Shown here: positions 45,434-53,994 of the stretch, in pieces
Numbering within the stretch: position 1 is the stretch's first letter
How the letters are laid out: every line of letters begins with the position of its first letter
Origin: Caulobacter sp. SL161
GTDB taxonomy: Bacteria; Pseudomonadota; Alphaproteobacteria; Caulobacterales; Caulobacteraceae
NCBI RefSeq assembly: GCF_026672375.1
Contig: NZ_JAPPRA010000001.1
Location: 744,001-808,000 of the forward strand
DNA: 64,000 nt
Reading direction: 5' to 3'
The notes under the pieces: generated by a model
Database searches by the model: none
The model's input: only the letters and a program-made list of their open reading frames with translations
Told to the model about the DNA's origin: nothing
Program-made: the position numbers and the translations under genes

Positions 45434-46441
45434 ATGACCGTCACTGTTCCCGCCGAATGGGCGCCGCACCGCGCGATGTGGGTAGGCTTCCCGAGCCACG
45501 CCGAGCTTTGGCAGGAGGACCTGGAGCAGGCGCAGCAGGAAGTGGCTGATCTGGCGCGGGCCCTGGCCGGGCCGGGAGCCGAGCGCGTGCGCCTGTTGGT
45601 GGTGGGCGACGAGGCCGAGGCTGCGGCGCGGGCCCTGCTGTCCGACACCTCGGTCGAGATCGTCCGGGGCCAGTTCGGCGACATCTGGCTGCGCGATACG
45701 GGCCCGATCTTCATCGACGACGCCGGCAAGGCGGTGGCGGCCGGCTTCAAGTTCAACGGCTGGGGCGGCAAGTACAGCCTCGAGGGCGACGACATTGTCG
45801 CCGAACAGATCGCCGCCGCCTCGGGCGCGCCGCTGGTGCGCAACGACTTCATTCTGGAAGGCGGGGCGCTGGACCATGACGGCAACGGCACGATCCTCAC
45901 CACGCGCCAGTGCCTGCTCAACGACAACCGCAACCCCGGCTGGGACGAGGCCACGGCGAACGCGGCCCTGACGGAGGCGCTGGGCGCCAAGAAGGTGCTG
46001 TGGTTGGGCAAGGGCCTGAAGAACGACCACACCGACGGTCACGTCGACAACCTGGCCCGCTTCGTGGCGCCGGGCGTTGTGGCCTGTCCGATGGGCTATG
46101 GCCTGGATGATCCGAACGCGGACATCTATGGCGACACCGCCAAGATGCTGGCCGGCATGACCGACAGCCGCGGCTCGCCGCTGCAGGTTGTCCGCATCCC
46201 CTCGCCCGGCAAGCTGCTGGACGAGGACGGCGAACCGATCCCGGCCTCGCACATGAACTTCCTGATCGCCAATGAGGCGGTGATCGTGCCGATCTACGCC
46301 GAGGAGTCGGGCGCGTTCGCCGTCGAGGTGATCAAGGGTCTGTTCCCGGAGCGTCAGGTCATTGGCCTGCCGTCGACCGCGATCTTGACGGGCGGCGGCT
46401 CGTTCCACTGCATTAGCCAACAAGAGCCGGAGACCGCCTGA
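45434..46441 (+). CDS. aguA: Agmatine deiminase
   Basis: Hydrolyses agmatine to N-carbamoylputrescine and ammonia. The 335 residues have the guanidino-modifying enzyme fold. Visible are the catalytic Cys near position 326 in GGGSFHCISQQEP, the FGDIWLRDTGP substrate motif, the family's FNGWGGKY, and NDHTDGHVDNLARF with the catalytic His. The gene overlaps aguB by one base (TGATG), forming a putrescine-synthesis pair with a GNAT downstream. Confidence 0.97.
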   Translation: MTVTVPAEWAPHRAMWVGFPSHAELWQEDLEQAQQEVADLARALAGPGAERVRLLVVGDEAEAAARALLSDTSVEIVRGQFGDIWLRDTGPIFIDDAGKAVAAGFKFNGWGGKYSLEGDDIVAEQIAAASGAPLVRNDFILEGGALDHDGNGTILTTRQCLLNDNRNPGWDEATANAALTEALGAKKVLWLGKGLKNDHTDGHVDNLARFVAPGVVACPMGYGLDDPNADIYGDTAKMLAGMTDSRGSPLQVVRIPSPGKLLDEDGEPIPASHMNFLIANEAVIVPIYAEESGAFAVEVIKGLFPERQVIGLPSTAILTGGGSFHCISQQEPETA

Positions 46442-47319
46442 TGGCCCGCACGCTCAGCGTCGCCGCGATCCAGACCTCATACGGCATGGACCTGCAGGCC
46501 AATATCAAGAAGACCGAAGGCTTCATCCGCGAGGCCGCCTCGAAGGGCGCGCAGGTCATCCTGCCCTCGGAGCTGTTCCAGGGACCCTACTTCTGCGTCG
46601 CCCAGGAAGAGCGCTGGTTCGCAGAGGCTCATCCGTGGCGTGAGCACCCGGTCGTCAAGGCCATTGCGCCCCTGGCGGGCGAGCTGGGCGTGGTGATCCC
46701 GATCTCGATCTTCGAGCGCGAGGGCCCGCACTATTTCAACAGCCTGGTGATGGCCGACGCCGACGGCTCCCTGCTGGGCGTCTATCGCAAGAGCCATATC
46801 CCCGACGGTCCGGGCTATATGGAGAAGTACTACTTCCGGCCCGGCGACACCGGCTTCAAGGTCTGGGACACGCGCTTTGGCCGGATCGGCGTCGGCATCT
46901 GCTGGGATCAGTGGTACCCCGAGTGCGCCCGCGCCATGGCCCTGATGGGCGCCGAGGCTCTGTTCTATCCCACCGCCATCGGCAGCGAGCCGCATGACCC
47001 GAGCCTCGACACCGCTCTGCCCTGGCGGCGGGCCATGCAGGGGCACGCGGTCAGCAATGTCATCCCGGTGATCGGCGCCAACCGCATCGGCTTCGAGCCG
47101 TGGGATGGCTATCCGAACGGCGGCCAGACCTTCTATGGCTCGTCCTTCGTGGCCGACCATCGCGGCGATCTGGTCAGCGAACTGGGCCGCGCCGACGAGG
47201 GGTTGGTCAGCGCGACCTTCGACCTCGACTTCCTGACCACGCACCGCGCCGCCTGGGGCTTCTTCCGTGATCGCCGGCCGGAGCTCTATACGGCCCTGTC
47301 GAGCGGCCGCCCCGCGTGA
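46441..47319 (+). CDS. aguB: N-carbamoylputrescine amidase
   Basis: Nitrilase-superfamily amidase that converts N-carbamoylputrescine to putrescine, CO2 and ammonia. The catalytic triad is E44 (PSELFQGPYF), K117 (YRKSHIPDGPGYMEKYYF) and C154 (GICWDQWYPE). The 292-residue length is typical. Its stop overlaps the GTG of the following gene (GTGA). Confidence 0.97.
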   Translation: MARTLSVAAIQTSYGMDLQANIKKTEGFIREAASKGAQVILPSELFQGPYFCVAQEERWFAEAHPWREHPVVKAIAPLAGELGVVIPISIFEREGPHYFNSLVMADADGSLLGVYRKSHIPDGPGYMEKYYFRPGDTGFKVWDTRFGRIGVGICWDQWYPECARAMALMGAEALFYPTAIGSEPHDPSLDTALPWRRAMQGHAVSNVIPVIGANRIGFEPWDGYPNGGQTFYGSSFVADHRGDLVSELGRADEGLVSATFDLDFLTTHRAAWGFFRDRRPELYTALSSGRPA

Positions 47320-47864
47320 TCGAAACAGACCGCCTGGTGTTGCGCCCGGCGGTCGACGCCGATCGGGAGGCGATCGCCGATCTTAACGCCCGGCCCGAAG
47401 TGGGCGCCTGGCTGGGCGGGGTGCGCTCGCGCGCCGAAAGTGACGGCTTCGTCGACCGGGTCATGGCGCACGAGGCCCAGCATGGTTTCGGCTTCTGGGT
47501 GGTCGAGCGCAAGGCGGACGTCCGCCTTGTCGGCATGACCGGTGTCTGGTGGGTCCCGCCCGCGATGAACATGCCCGACACGACCGAGATCGGTTGGCGC
47601 TTTCTGCCCGAGGTCTGGGGACAGGGCTACGCCACCGAAGCCGCCGAAGCGGCGCTTGCACATGGCTTCGGGGTCCTGAAGCGGCCCGAGATCATCGCCT
47701 TCACGGCCCGAACCAACCTCGCGTCCCAGGCCGTGATGCGCCGGATCGGCATGACGCCCGCGCCGGCGCGCGATTTTCTGCATCCCAGACTGGCGGAGGG
47801 CGATCCGCTGCGGCCTCATGTGACGTTCGTGGCTTATCCTCAAGTCGGTCGCGACGGCGACTGA
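47316..47864 (+). CDS. GNAT N-acetyltransferase, RimJ/RimL-like
   Basis: 182-residue acetyltransferase, Acetyltransf_3 type. It starts IETDRLVLRPAVDADREAIADLNARPEV and has the acetyl-CoA site WRFLPEVWGQGYATEAAEAALAHGF, followed by TNLASQAVMRRIGM. The GTG start is embedded in the aguB stop (GTGA), so it is co-translated with the putrescine genes. That makes polyamine or a related amine a possible substrate, although the sequence family also acetylates proteins or antibiotics. Confidence 0.88.
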   Translation: MIETDRLVLRPAVDADREAIADLNARPEVGAWLGGVRSRAESDGFVDRVMAHEAQHGFGFWVVERKADVRLVGMTGVWWVPPAMNMPDTTEIGWRFLPEVWGQGYATEAAEAALAHGFGVLKRPEIIAFTARTNLASQAVMRRIGMTPAPARDFLHPRLAEGDPLRPHVTFVAYPQVGRDGD

Positions 47865-47915
47865 GGCTATCCGCCCACGGACCGACAAGAAGTTCTCCCG
47901 CGAAGTGAAAGCGGA

Positions 47916-47944
47916 TTGACGGGAAGATATGTTATTTCATAACA
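47916..47944 (+). promoter_or_regulatory. Promoter with Zur-like palindromic operator
   Basis: TTGACG at 47916-47921 is followed by the perfect inverted repeat TGTTAT-TTC-ATAACA at 47930-47944. This matches the shape of alphaproteobacterial Zur boxes (TGTTATA...TATAACA). It lies 66 bases before the ATG of a His-rich receptor and overlaps the likely -10 region, as a zinc-dependent repressor site would. Confidence 0.6.
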
Positions 47945-48009
47945 GTCTCTCTAGCAGTCTCTAGGCGGTCGCTCCCCCGATCGCGCATCTCGTGGTTTCA
48001 GGACCCAAC

Positions 48010-50058
48010 ATGATCCGTCGCGTCGCCCTCTCCGCCGCGAGCCTCCTTGTGCTCGCCGCCGCCACCGCCGCTCACGCCAAGGACGCCGCCGCGCCGCCCG
48101 CTTCGGCGCAAGACGCCGAGGTCTCGAAGGTCATCGTCACCGCCGCACCCTACGGGGTCTCGGCCGATGCGCTCACCGCCAGCGTCGCCGTGCTGGATCG
48201 CACCGACCTGGATCTGGCGGCTCCCAAGGGGCTGGGCGACGCCCTGGCCGGTCTGCCGGGCGTGCGGTCGACGACGTTCGGCGCGGGCGCCAGCCGGCCG
48301 GTGGTGCGCGGGCTGGCGGGGCCGCGTGTCCAGGTCCTGACCAACGGCGTGGGTCAGATCGACGCCAGCGCGCTGTCGCCCGACCACCAGGTCGCCACCG
48401 ATCCCGGCGAAGCCGAGCGGATCGAAGTGCTGCGCGGTCCGGCCGCGCTGGCCTATGGCGGCTCGGCGATCGGCGGCGTGGTCAACATCATTGATGATCG
48501 GATCGCCGGCCAGCAGCCGACCGACGGCATGAGCGGTCGCCTGCTCGCCTCGCGCGGGACCGGTGACGACAGCTACGCGCTGTCGGGCGCCGTCCACGCC
48601 ACGGTCGGGCCGATGGTCCTGACGCTCGACGCCCTGAAGCGCGAGAGCAAGGACTACAAGATCCCAGTCTATCCGGAGTCCGCCCGTCAGTTGGCCCTTG
48701 AGGGCGAGACGGCCGAAGGGGGCGCGGGGCGCCTCGAGAACAGCGCGGTCGATCTGGAAACGTTCGGCGCGGGCCTCTCCTATGTCGGCGACAAGGGCTT
48801 TGTCGGCATGTCAATCAAGCGCACGGACTCCACCTATGGCGTTCCGGGCCACGCCCATGAGCATGAGGGCGAGGCGGAGGCCGGACACGAGGAGGAGGAA
48901 AGCGCGGTCACCATCGGCCTGAAGCAGACGCGCATTGATCTGCGTGGCGAGTACGCCGCCGATCTGGGCCCCTTTGCCAAGGTGCGCTTCTCGGGCGGCC
49001 ACGCGGACTACACCCACACCGAGTTTGAGGGTGACGCGGTCGGCACCAAGTTCACCTCGGATGGCTATGAGGGCCGCCTCGAGCTGGTTCAGACCGAGCG
49101 TGGCGGGTGGAAGGGCGCCGTGGGCGTCCAGGCTCTACGCCGCAACTTCGACGCCATCGGCGACGAGGCCTATGTGCCCAAGACCAAGATTACCGAGTTT
49201 GGCGCTTTCACCCAGCAACGCCTCGAGCTTGACGGTTACGGCTACGAGGGCGGGCTGCGGATCGATACCCGTGAGCTCGATAGCCTGAAGGGCAAGGCTG
49301 ACTTCACCAACCTGTCGGGCTCGGTCGGCGCCTTTTGGCGGCCGACGACCGAGAGCTTCGTGGGCCTGGCGCTGTCGCGCTCCAGCCGCGCCCCCACCGA
49401 GTCTGAGCTGTTCGCCGAAGGGCCCCACGTGGCGACGCGCGGGTTCGAGATCGGCGATGCTCAGCTCAAGGAAGAGACGGCGACGTCGCTTGAGGCGACG
49501 CTGCACTACGGCGGTGAGCGCGTGTCGGGGGACCTGCATCTCTACCTCGCGCGCTATGACGGCTTCATCGATCTGCGGCCCACGGGCGCCGAAGAAGACG
49601 GTCTCCCTGTCTATCGCTACGTTCAGACCGACGCGGAGTTCCGCGGCCTTGAGGCTGAGTTCGCCTATCGCGTCTGGACCGATGGTCAGCGGACGGTGAA
49701 CCTGCATGCGGGCGCGGACTTCGTCCGGGGCTCGTCCGACCTTGGACCGCCCGCCCGGATCCCGCCCTACTCGGTCTCGCTCAAGGCGTCTTACCAGGCG
49801 CCGATGTGGTCGGGCGATGTGGAGGTGCGCCGCACCGGCGGTCAGGAACGCGTCGCGCAGATGGAGCTGCCCACCGACGGCTACACGGTGCTCAACGCCA
49901 CCCTGGCCTGGAAGCCGGCTGGTAATGCGCGCGTGCGCCTGTTCCTCGATGGCCGTAACCTGACGAATGAGGAAGTGCGCGAGCATGTCTCCTTCCTGAA
50001 GGACATCGCGCCGTCGCCGGGCCGCCAAGTTCGCGCCGGGATCGCGCTGCGCTTCTAG
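48010..50058 (+). CDS. TonB-dependent receptor, His-rich, ZnuD-like (probable zinc uptake)
   Basis: 682-residue receptor starting at the ATG at 48010 (MIRRVALSAASLLVLAAATAAHA signal). The plug has SKVIVTAAPYG, PLGDALAGLPGVRSTTFGAGAS-like text and RPVVRGLAGPRVQVLTNGVGQIDASALSPDHQVATDP, resembling the ZnuD/zinc-receptor branch. A loop at about 281-297 is His/Glu-rich (HAHEHEGEAEAGHEEEE), fit for metal capture. The barrel ends RAGIALRF. A Zur-like operator lies directly upstream. Together these suggest zinc uptake. SapC follows, after a 308-base gap. Confidence 0.88.
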   Translation: MIRRVALSAASLLVLAAATAAHAKDAAAPPASAQDAEVSKVIVTAAPYGVSADALTASVAVLDRTDLDLAAPKGLGDALAGLPGVRSTTFGAGASRPVVRGLAGPRVQVLTNGVGQIDASALSPDHQVATDPGEAERIEVLRGPAALAYGGSAIGGVVNIIDDRIAGQQPTDGMSGRLLASRGTGDDSYALSGAVHATVGPMVLTLDALKRESKDYKIPVYPESARQLALEGETAEGGAGRLENSAVDLETFGAGLSYVGDKGFVGMSIKRTDSTYGVPGHAHEHEGEAEAGHEEEESAVTIGLKQTRIDLRGEYAADLGPFAKVRFSGGHADYTHTEFEGDAVGTKFTSDGYEGRLELVQTERGGWKGAVGVQALRRNFDAIGDEAYVPKTKITEFGAFTQQRLELDGYGYEGGLRIDTRELDSLKGKADFTNLSGSVGAFWRPTTESFVGLALSRSSRAPTESELFAEGPHVATRGFEIGDAQLKEETATSLEATLHYGGERVSGDLHLYLARYDGFIDLRPTGAEEDGLPVYRYVQTDAEFRGLEAEFAYRVWTDGQRTVNLHAGADFVRGSSDLGPPARIPPYSVSLKASYQAPMWSGDVEVRRTGGQERVAQMELPTDGYTVLNATLAWKPAGNARVRLFLDGRNLTNEEVREHVSFLKDIAPSPGRQVRAGIALRF

Positions 50059-50366
50059 AGGCCTCGCCGACAGCCGCCGTACGGCTGTCGGATGATGCTC
50101 CCGGCTTAGAGCTCAGGGTCTGCGTATCCAACGGACGGTGTCCAACCGTTCGGCGCAGACTCTTGCGTCGGCCGCAGGCGAGTCCGCGATTAGCCCCCCT
50201 GCGGGCTCGCCAAGCGCCGGGGCCCGGACCCTCCCCCGGGCCCCGGATTCGCCTAGGACGGAGGCCAGATTGCCGCATCCGGCGGGATCGGCTAGAACCG
50301 CGAGCCTTTGCGGTCGTCTTCGAAGTGTTCGAGCGCCCGTTTCCAATTTTTGTCGTAGAGCTCTTC
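50059..50366 (+). other. Structured gap upstream of sapC
   Basis: 308 bases without a credible gene. A perfect 9-bp hairpin (CCGACAGCC/GGCTGTCGG, 50067-50091) sits just after the receptor stop and could be its terminator, but the T tract is lacking. Further on, a stem of GGCGAGTCCGC with GCGGGCTCGCC (50177-50211, one wobble) overlaps an alternative pairing ACTC...GAGT (50159-50183). A third stem, GGGGCCCGG/CCGGGCCCC, spans 50219-50244. sapC's ATG at 50367 has no strong ribosome site. Confidence 0.4.
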
Positions 50367-51155
50367 ATGACAACGACCCAGTCCGCCGGCGAAATCACCG
50401 GAAACGTCCTGTTCTACAACGCGCCCGAGCCGCTGAACCGCGAGCAGCACGCCAAGCTGGCGCTGGTCCACAAGGACAAGCCGTACGCGTTCGCCGCCGC
50501 CGGCACCGCCGTGCCGCTGACCGTCTCGGAATTCGCCCCCGCCGCCCTGACCTTCCCGGTGATCTTCGCCGGTGACGACCGGGTGCCGCTGGCCGTGATG
50601 GGCCTGAATCAGCAAGAAAACCTGTTCATCGGCGCCGATGGCTCGATCGAAGCCAACGTCTACATCCCGGCCTATATCCGCCGCTATCCGTTCGTGCTGG
50701 CCAATGACGACACGCAGGATCGCCTGATCGTCTGCATCGATCGCGGCAGCGATCTGCTGAGCGAGCAGGGCCAGACCCCGCTGTTCGACGCTAAGGGCGA
50801 GCCCACCGAATACACCCAGAACTGCATCAAGTTCTGCGACGACTTCGAGGTCGAGCGTCGCCGCACCGACTCGTTCGTCCAGATCCTGAAGGACAACGAC
50901 CTGTTCGAGCTGAAGAAGGCCACCTTCCAGCCGACCGACGAAGTCGGCGCCCCGGTGGGGGAACTCGTCACCGTCGCCGAGTATTTCGGTGTCTCGGAAG
51001 AGAAGCTGAACGGCCTGTCGGCTGAGAAGCTGAAAGAGCTGCAAGAGAACGGCGCCCTGGCTCAGATCTATGCGCACCTCGTTTCGCTGCTCGGCTGGGA
51101 CCGCCTGATCAACAAGACGATGATGAAACAGGCTGAAGCCGCGAACCTGAACTAA
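50367..51155 (+). CDS. SapC family protein
   Basis: 262-residue protein of the SapC family (S-layer-associated-like). It contains NREQHAKLALVHKDKPYAFAAA, FPVIFAGDDRVPLAVMGLNQQENLFI, YIPAYIRRYPFVLAND and LFELKKATF. The family is common in Caulobacterales and Sphingomonadales, usually next to a TonB-dependent receptor as here. The molecular function is not established. The start is the ATG at 50367; the frame is open upstream but the extension is Arg/Pro-rich and not conserved-looking. Confidence 0.9.
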   Translation: MTTTQSAGEITGNVLFYNAPEPLNREQHAKLALVHKDKPYAFAAAGTAVPLTVSEFAPAALTFPVIFAGDDRVPLAVMGLNQQENLFIGADGSIEANVYIPAYIRRYPFVLANDDTQDRLIVCIDRGSDLLSEQGQTPLFDAKGEPTEYTQNCIKFCDDFEVERRRTDSFVQILKDNDLFELKKATFQPTDEVGAPVGELVTVAEYFGVSEEKLNGLSAEKLKELQENGALAQIYAHLVSLLGWDRLINKTMMKQAEAANLN

Positions 51156-51181
51156 GGTTCAGCGTCAGCGAAAATCGAAGA

Positions 51182-51216
51182 GGGCGGCGGGCTCGACCCG
51201 TCGCCCTTTTTCTTTG
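51182..51216 (+). terminator. Intrinsic terminator after sapC
   Basis: AGGGCGGCGGG pairs with CCCGTCGCCCT (one G-U) over CTCGA, followed by TTTTTCTTTGG. It begins 26 bases after the sapC stop and ends just short of the 3' end of the convergent hotdog gene at 51222. Confidence 0.9.
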
Positions 51217-51221
51217 GCCGC

Positions 51222-51614
51222 TCAGCGCGCGAAGATGCTGCGCGTCAGGCACGAGAAGACCAGACGGCCGGCCTCGTCGAGGAGGTCGTGCTGGGCGATG
51301 ACGATACCCTTGCCCTCGCCGACCGGGTCCTTGCCCATCACGGTCATGCGACCGCGCAGAAGCTCGCCGACCGGCGGATTGCGCATCCAGCGCAGGGCGT
51401 CGACGCCCAGGCGCTTGGTCTGCGGCCAAGCCGCGCTGGCTTCGCTGTCGAGCCTAGTCCAAATCGCGAAGATCATGCCGTCCGGCGCGCCGTTTTCCAC
51501 CGGCCAGCCCGGCGTGAAGGCGGCGATGAAGGCGTCCAGGGCCTTGGCGTCGACCGCGCGTGTGCCCAGCGAGACGACCTGACCGATCTCGATATCGTCG
51601 AAGGCGGCGGGCAT
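51222..51614 (-). CDS. MaoC-like/hotdog domain protein
   Basis: 130-residue hotdog protein (PAAFDDIEIGQVVSLGTRAVDAKALDAFIAAFTPG, MIFAIWTRL, LRGRMTVMGKDPVGEGKGIVIAQHDLLDEAGRLVFS). The IEIGQV opening is usual for MaoC-type hydratases/thioesterases. The MaoC D-x4-H motif is not clear, so whether it is a dehydratase is open. The start is the ATG at 51614 after GGAG. The frame is open for 1.7 kb antisense to dsbD, but that extension is an artefact. Confidence 0.8.
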   Translation of the reverse strand: MPAAFDDIEIGQVVSLGTRAVDAKALDAFIAAFTPGWPVENGAPDGMIFAIWTRLDSEASAAWPQTKRLGVDALRWMRNPPVGELLRGRMTVMGKDPVGEGKGIVIAQHDLLDEAGRLVFSCLTRSIFAR

Positions 51615-51728
51615 GGGCGTCTCCAGGATGATTCCTAGACCGACTGTCCGTTGGGGCTTGGCCATTGTCGAGAGCGGGTTGGCGGTCCATGTGTACCGTG
51701 ACGTTCTTTTCCGTGTCCGGGCCCGCGC

Positions 51729-53879
51729 ATGTTCCTGAAGAAAGCCGTTCTCGCCCTGCAAGCCCTGGTGATGGGGGCCATGCTTGGCGGACATGCCCTG
51801 GCGGGTCCTGTCGTGAACTCCGGCCATATCGAGTCCGAGCTCGTGGCCCAGGAGGCGGGGATCGCGCCGGGCGGCACGATCTATGTGGCGCTCCGCCAGA
51901 AGATCGCGCCTGGCTGGCACACCTACTGGCGCAATCCGGGGGACGCGGGCGAGCCGACCAAGATCACCTGGGCCTTGCCGGAAGGCTGGAGCGCCGGCGA
52001 CATGGTCTGGCCAACCCCGGTGAAGACCCGCCTGGGGCCGTTGCTGGACTACGCCTACAAGGGCGAGGTTCTGATCCCGGTGCCGATCACGGCGGCCGCC
52101 GACGCCCAGCCCGGCACGACCCTCAGCCTGACCGCCGACGTCTTCTATCTGGTGTGCGAGCAGGTCTGTATTCCGGAACAGGCCAAGCTCTCGCTGCTGC
52201 TGCCCGTGGTGGCCGGCGCGCCGGCGCCGGATCCCAAGTGGGGCGCGGTGATCGGCAAGGTGCTGGCCGACGCGCCCAAGCCCGCCGGTCTCAAGGCGGT
52301 CTTCAAGCTGGAAGGGCAAGCCCTGAAGCTCGCCGTTACGGGCGGTCCGCTGAAGGGCGCGGACATGGCGGGCGCCTACTTCTTCCCCTATTCGCCGAAG
52401 GTCATTGAACATGCCGCCGAGCAGGCGATCGAACGCGGCGCCGAGGGGCTGACCCTCACCTTGAAGCCTGGCTATGACTTTGTCGGCGGTGGGACGCCGC
52501 CGGCCGAGCTGGTGGGCGTTCTGGCGACCAAGGCCGGCGCCTGGGAAGTGACCGCGACCGCCGGTGAGGCCTTGGCGGGCGCCTCTGGCCTGGGGCCGCC
52601 GCCGGCGGAAGCCGCGCCGGGCGGCGCCCTGACCGGCGGTCTCGCCGGGGCGTTGCTCTTCGCCTTCCTGGGCGGTCTGATCCTGAACCTGATGCCCTGC
52701 GTCTTCCCGGTGCTGTCCATGAAGGCCGCCAGCCTGGCGGGGCACGCCCACGAGGCGCCGAAGGCGCGGCTGCAGGGCCTGGCCTTCCTGCTCGGCGTCG
52801 TCGCCACCTTCCTGGCCCTGGCCGGCGCCCTGCTGGCGGTTCGCGCGGGGGGCGCGGCGGTAGGCTGGGGCTTCCAGCTGCAATCGCCGCTGGTGATCGC
52901 GGGTCTGGCCCTGCTGATGCTGCTGGTGGCGCTGAACATGTCCGGGGTCTTCGAGATCGGGACGTCCGTTCAGGGCGTCGGCGCCGGCGCCTCGGCGAAG
53001 GGCGGCGTCAGCGGCGCCTTCTTCACCGGCGCCCTCGCGGTGGTGGTGGCCGCGCCGTGTACGGCGCCGTTCATGGCCGGCGCGCTGGGCTATGCGCTGA
53101 CCCAGCCGCCGGTGATCGCCCTGGGGGTCTTCCTGGCCCTGGCGCTGGGCTTCGCCGCGCCGTTCGTGGCCGTCACCTTCATTCCGGGCGCCTTGAAGCT
53201 GCTTCCACGCCCCGGCGGCTGGATGGAGGTCCTCAAGAAGGGCCTGGCGTTCCCGATGTACGGCGCGGCCCTGTGGCTTGTCTGGGTGTTCGCCCAACAG
53301 GCCGGTCCGATCGCGCTGGGCCAACTGCTGGTCGCGGGTGTCCTGGCGGCGTTCGGCGCGTGGCTCTACGGCCTGGCGCAAGCGCGGCGCGCGGTGGGCA
53401 AGGGCTCAGCCGTGTCGATGATCCTGGGCTTGCTGGCGGTGGTCGGCGCGCTGGCCCTTGCCGCAGCCTCAGCGTTGTCCGCCAAGCCTCCGGTCGCCGC
53501 CGCCGAAGCCTCGACGCCCAGCGGTCCTGGCCTGACGGCCGAGGCCTGGTCGCCGGAGAAGGTGCAGGCTCTGCAGGCCGAAGGCCGCCCGATCCTGGTG
53601 GACTTCACCGCCGCCTGGTGCGTGACCTGCCAGGTCAATGAGAAGGTCGCGCTCTCCGGCCCCAAGGTCGCCGAGGCGTTCAAGGCCCAGAACGCGGTGC
53701 TGCTGAAGGCCGACTGGACCAATCGCGATCCGGTCATCGCCAAGGCGCTCGCGGACTTCGGCCGCGTGGGCGTGCCGCTCTACCTCGTCTATCCGAAGAG
53801 CGGCGGCGAGCCCGTCATCCTGCCCCAGCTGCTGACCGAGGGCATGGTGATCGAGGCGATCGAGAAGGCGGGAAGCTAG
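51729..53879 (+). CDS. Protein-disulfide reductase DsbD-like
   Basis: 716-residue inner membrane thiol relay that carries electrons from cytoplasmic thioredoxin to periplasmic proteins. It has a signal peptide (MFLKKAVLALQALVMGAMLGGHALA). The N-terminal DsbD-alpha-like domain has a Cys pair in VCEQVC (about 142-147). The central eight-helix domain has redox Cys in NLMPCVFPVL (about 324) and AAPCTAPF (about 443). The C-terminal thioredoxin domain has AAWCVTC (about 631). It resembles the ScsB/long DsbD class. A palindromic repeat pair starts at its stop codon. Confidence 0.93.
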   Translation: MFLKKAVLALQALVMGAMLGGHALAGPVVNSGHIESELVAQEAGIAPGGTIYVALRQKIAPGWHTYWRNPGDAGEPTKITWALPEGWSAGDMVWPTPVKTRLGPLLDYAYKGEVLIPVPITAAADAQPGTTLSLTADVFYLVCEQVCIPEQAKLSLLLPVVAGAPAPDPKWGAVIGKVLADAPKPAGLKAVFKLEGQALKLAVTGGPLKGADMAGAYFFPYSPKVIEHAAEQAIERGAEGLTLTLKPGYDFVGGGTPPAELVGVLATKAGAWEVTATAGEALAGASGLGPPPAEAAPGGALTGGLAGALLFAFLGGLILNLMPCVFPVLSMKAASLAGHAHEAPKARLQGLAFLLGVVATFLALAGALLAVRAGGAAVGWGFQLQSPLVIAGLALLMLLVALNMSGVFEIGTSVQGVGAGASAKGGVSGAFFTGALAVVVAAPCTAPFMAGALGYALTQPPVIALGVFLALALGFAAPFVAVTFIPGALKLLPRPGGWMEVLKKGLAFPMYGAALWLVWVFAQQAGPIALGQLLVAGVLAAFGAWLYGLAQARRAVGKGSAVSMILGLLAVVGALALAAASALSAKPPVAAAEASTPSGPGLTAEAWSPEKVQALQAEGRPILVDFTAAWCVTCQVNEKVALSGPKVAEAFKAQNAVLLKADWTNRDPVIAKALADFGRVGVPLYLVYPKSGGEPVILPQLLTEGMVIEAIEKAGS

Positions 53880-53989
53880 AGCCTTTAGCCTGAAATCGGA
53901 ATCGATTTCAGGCGTTAAAAAGGCTCTAAATCAGATACTTAGAGCGTGACTTAAGCCGAAACCGGTTCCCACTTTCGGCGTCACGCTCT
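53877..53989. repeat. TAGAGC palindromic pair after dsbD
   Basis: Two adjacent palindromes. The first (53877-53927) begins with the dsbD TAG stop. Its outer arms AGAGCCTTT and AAAGGCTCT enclose a second stem, CCTGAAATC/GATTTCAGG. The second (53941-53989) has outer arms AGAGCGTGAC and GTCACGCTCT, with CCGAAA/TTTCGG inside. The design matches the elements at 12948 and 14050. They separate convergent dsbD and the DUF1353 gene, so they may also terminate transcription. Confidence 0.8.
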
Positions 53990-53994
53990 AGCCC

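Noticed and set aside
51615-53381. Upstream extension of the hotdog gene antisense to dsbD
   Set aside because: The frame stays open by base composition only; the family start fits the ATG at 51614.
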